33,028 nt of DNA from positions 1 to 33,028 of the forward strand of contig JAHIZJ010000018.1 in assembly GCA_018814765.1 (NCBI GenBank). The letters are read 5' to 3'. Of the stretch, positions 32,106 to 33,028 are shown piece after piece (position 1 is the stretch's first letter; each line of letters starts with the position of its first letter). The stretch comes from Patescibacteria group bacterium. Lineage in GTDB: Bacteria > Patescibacteriota > Patescibacteriia > JAHIZJ01. Position numbers and translations under genes: made by a program. A model generated the notes under the pieces. That model had not been told where the DNA came from. It did not search any database and saw only the letters and a program-made list of their open reading frames with translations.

Positions 32106-33028
32106 GTGGCTACAAAAAGGAATATAAAAAAGGCTAAAATTCAACGATATTATCGTACTGTTATTATTGCATTTGCTATTGTTGCTTTTGTTTTGTTTGC
32201 TTTAATTGCTTACTTCTCTTTTTCAAATACAATTATTAATGTCAGCATTAACGAAGAGAATTATTCAACCAGCTCTCTTATTTTAATATCTCGCGAACTT
32301 CCCATAGAACAATCCGTGAATAATTTAGTCGCTGGAGTATTATTAGAAAAAAGCATAGAACACACAAAAGAATTCACTGAATTAACCGCAGAGTCAGAAG
32401 TGCCAGATAAAGCTAAGGGCAAGGTTATTATTTACAATAAGTACTCTCAACCTCAACCGTTAATAGCTACCACCAGGCTTTTATCGGAATCTGGTATTCT
32501 ATTTCGCACAGACACCCGTGTTGATGTCCCTGTGGGCGGACAAGTAGAGGTAAGTATTACTGCTGACCAGCCGGGTGAAATTGGTGAAATTGGACCTTCT
32601 AGATTTACCATTCCTGGACTTTGGACGGGTCTTCAGGACAAAATTTATGCTGAAAGTACGGAACCAATGACTGGGGGAACTATCATCACTACCGCCGCTA
32701 CTCAAGAAAATATTGATCAAGCAAAGGATGCCACATTTCAAGAGGCCTATAATATAGTCATGGATGAACTGGAAAAAGAATTGAAGACCATAAATACAGA
32801 TTATAAAATAAATGCTTATAAAAAAAGCTTACTCTCAGAAGAAGCATCGGTAGCTCCCGATACGCAGGCAGATTCATTTTCAGTAACCACTTCATTAAAT
32901 GTGGTCTCTCTTAGTTTCAACGAGGATGAAGTGCAATCATTGGCCATGGAACATATAAAAGATAATCTTCCTGAAAACATGAAATTTACCTTAGACACTG
33001 ACAAACCATTTACCTACACAATCGACAA
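32106..33028 (+). CDS. Baseplate-J-like membrane protein, truncated by window
   Basis: An open frame runs from the GTG at 32106 to the window edge (about 307 codons) without a stop, so it is absent from the ORF track. The product starts VATKRNIKKAKIQRYYR (reading GTG as Met or Val), then has one membrane helix (TVIIAFAIVAFVLFALIAYF). A beta-rich domain follows: KGKVIIYNKYSQPQPLIATTRLLSESGILFRTDTRVDVPVGGQVEVSITADQPGEIGEIGPSRFTIPG. This pattern is common in CPR proteins annotated as baseplate J/gp47 family. It may be part of a surface or contractile-apparatus-like structure. It starts five bases after the dnaE stop. The function is inferred from family resemblance only. Confidence 0.75.
   Translation, partial: MATKRNIKKAKIQRYYRTVIIAFAIVAFVLFALIAYFSFSNTIINVSINEENYSTSSLILISRELPIEQSVNNLVAGVLLEKSIEHTKEFTELTAESEVPDKAKGKVIIYNKYSQPQPLIATTRLLSESGILFRTDTRVDVPVGGQVEVSITADQPGEIGEIGPSRFTIPGLWTGLQDKIYAESTEPMTGGTIITTAATQENIDQAKDATFQEAYNIVMDELEKELKTINTDYKINAYKKSLLSEEASVAPDTQADSFSVTTSLNVVSLSFNEDEVQSLAMEHIKDNLPENMKFTLDTDKPFTYTID

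Noticed and set aside
1-33028. CRISPR array, prophage or recognisable insertion-sequence transposase.
   Set aside because: No regularly spaced repeats and no transposase, integrase or phage structural gene set were seen.

Overview
The window looks like a piece of a Candidate Phyla Radiation (Patescibacteria, probably Parcubacteria-like) chromosome. The case rests on an A+T-rich genome, short intergenic gaps, few Shine-Dalgarno sites, and characteristic gene sets: tandem DUF3048 proteins, a PSP1-TPR pair after rpsB-tsf, a giant FG-GAP subtilase, and a baseplate-J-like membrane protein next to dnaE. Stops include TAA, TAG and TGA, so the standard code applies. This placement comes from reading gene content; no phylogeny was run.

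Layout. 1-777 is gene-free but rich in inverted repeats and may hold a large structured RNA. 778-1711 carries a VIT/CCC1-like membrane protein and a GNAT acetyltransferase, converging on a 1163-residue secreted S8 protease (1716-5207). A small winged-helix-like protein follows (5369-5743). 5.8-13.0 kb is an accessory defence island. It has a five-gene minus-strand operon: hsdR, a fused hsdM-hsdS, a TIR-like protein, a RipA/SLATT-like membrane protein and a HEPN-like protein. The island is bracketed by imperfect inverted repeats that share an exact 17-nt core, and it ends in two very long perfect hairpins. 13.1-16.4 kb has typA, ansA (with an Asp-to-Asn change in the active-site motif) and a small hypothetical gene.

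16.55-17.24 kb is a tRNA region with one intact tRNA-Tyr and one intact tRNA-Thr. It also has several broken copies, two of which carry G+C-rich hairpins inserted after anticodon position 34. 17.24-20.22 kb is the rpsB-tsf-PSP1-TPR operon, with a long structured leader. Divergently, rpmE-prfA-prmC runs 20.55-22.71 kb. A second six-gene minus-strand operon (28.15 to 22.78 kb) encodes a membrane-anchored protein, RodA, a zinc-ribbon protein, ribosomal protein bL25 and two DUF3048 proteins, and closes with a clear terminator. 28.3-33.0 kb on the plus strand carries a small membrane protein, dnaE and a truncated baseplate-J-like gene that the ORF track missed.

Most of the window is core housekeeping: translation (uS2, EF-Ts, RF1, PrmC, bL31, bL25, BipA, tRNAs), cell shape (RodA) and replication (DnaE). 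The most novel parts are the defence island, with its TIR / 2-TM / HEPN-like trio behind a type I restriction system, and the hairpin-interrupted tRNA copies.
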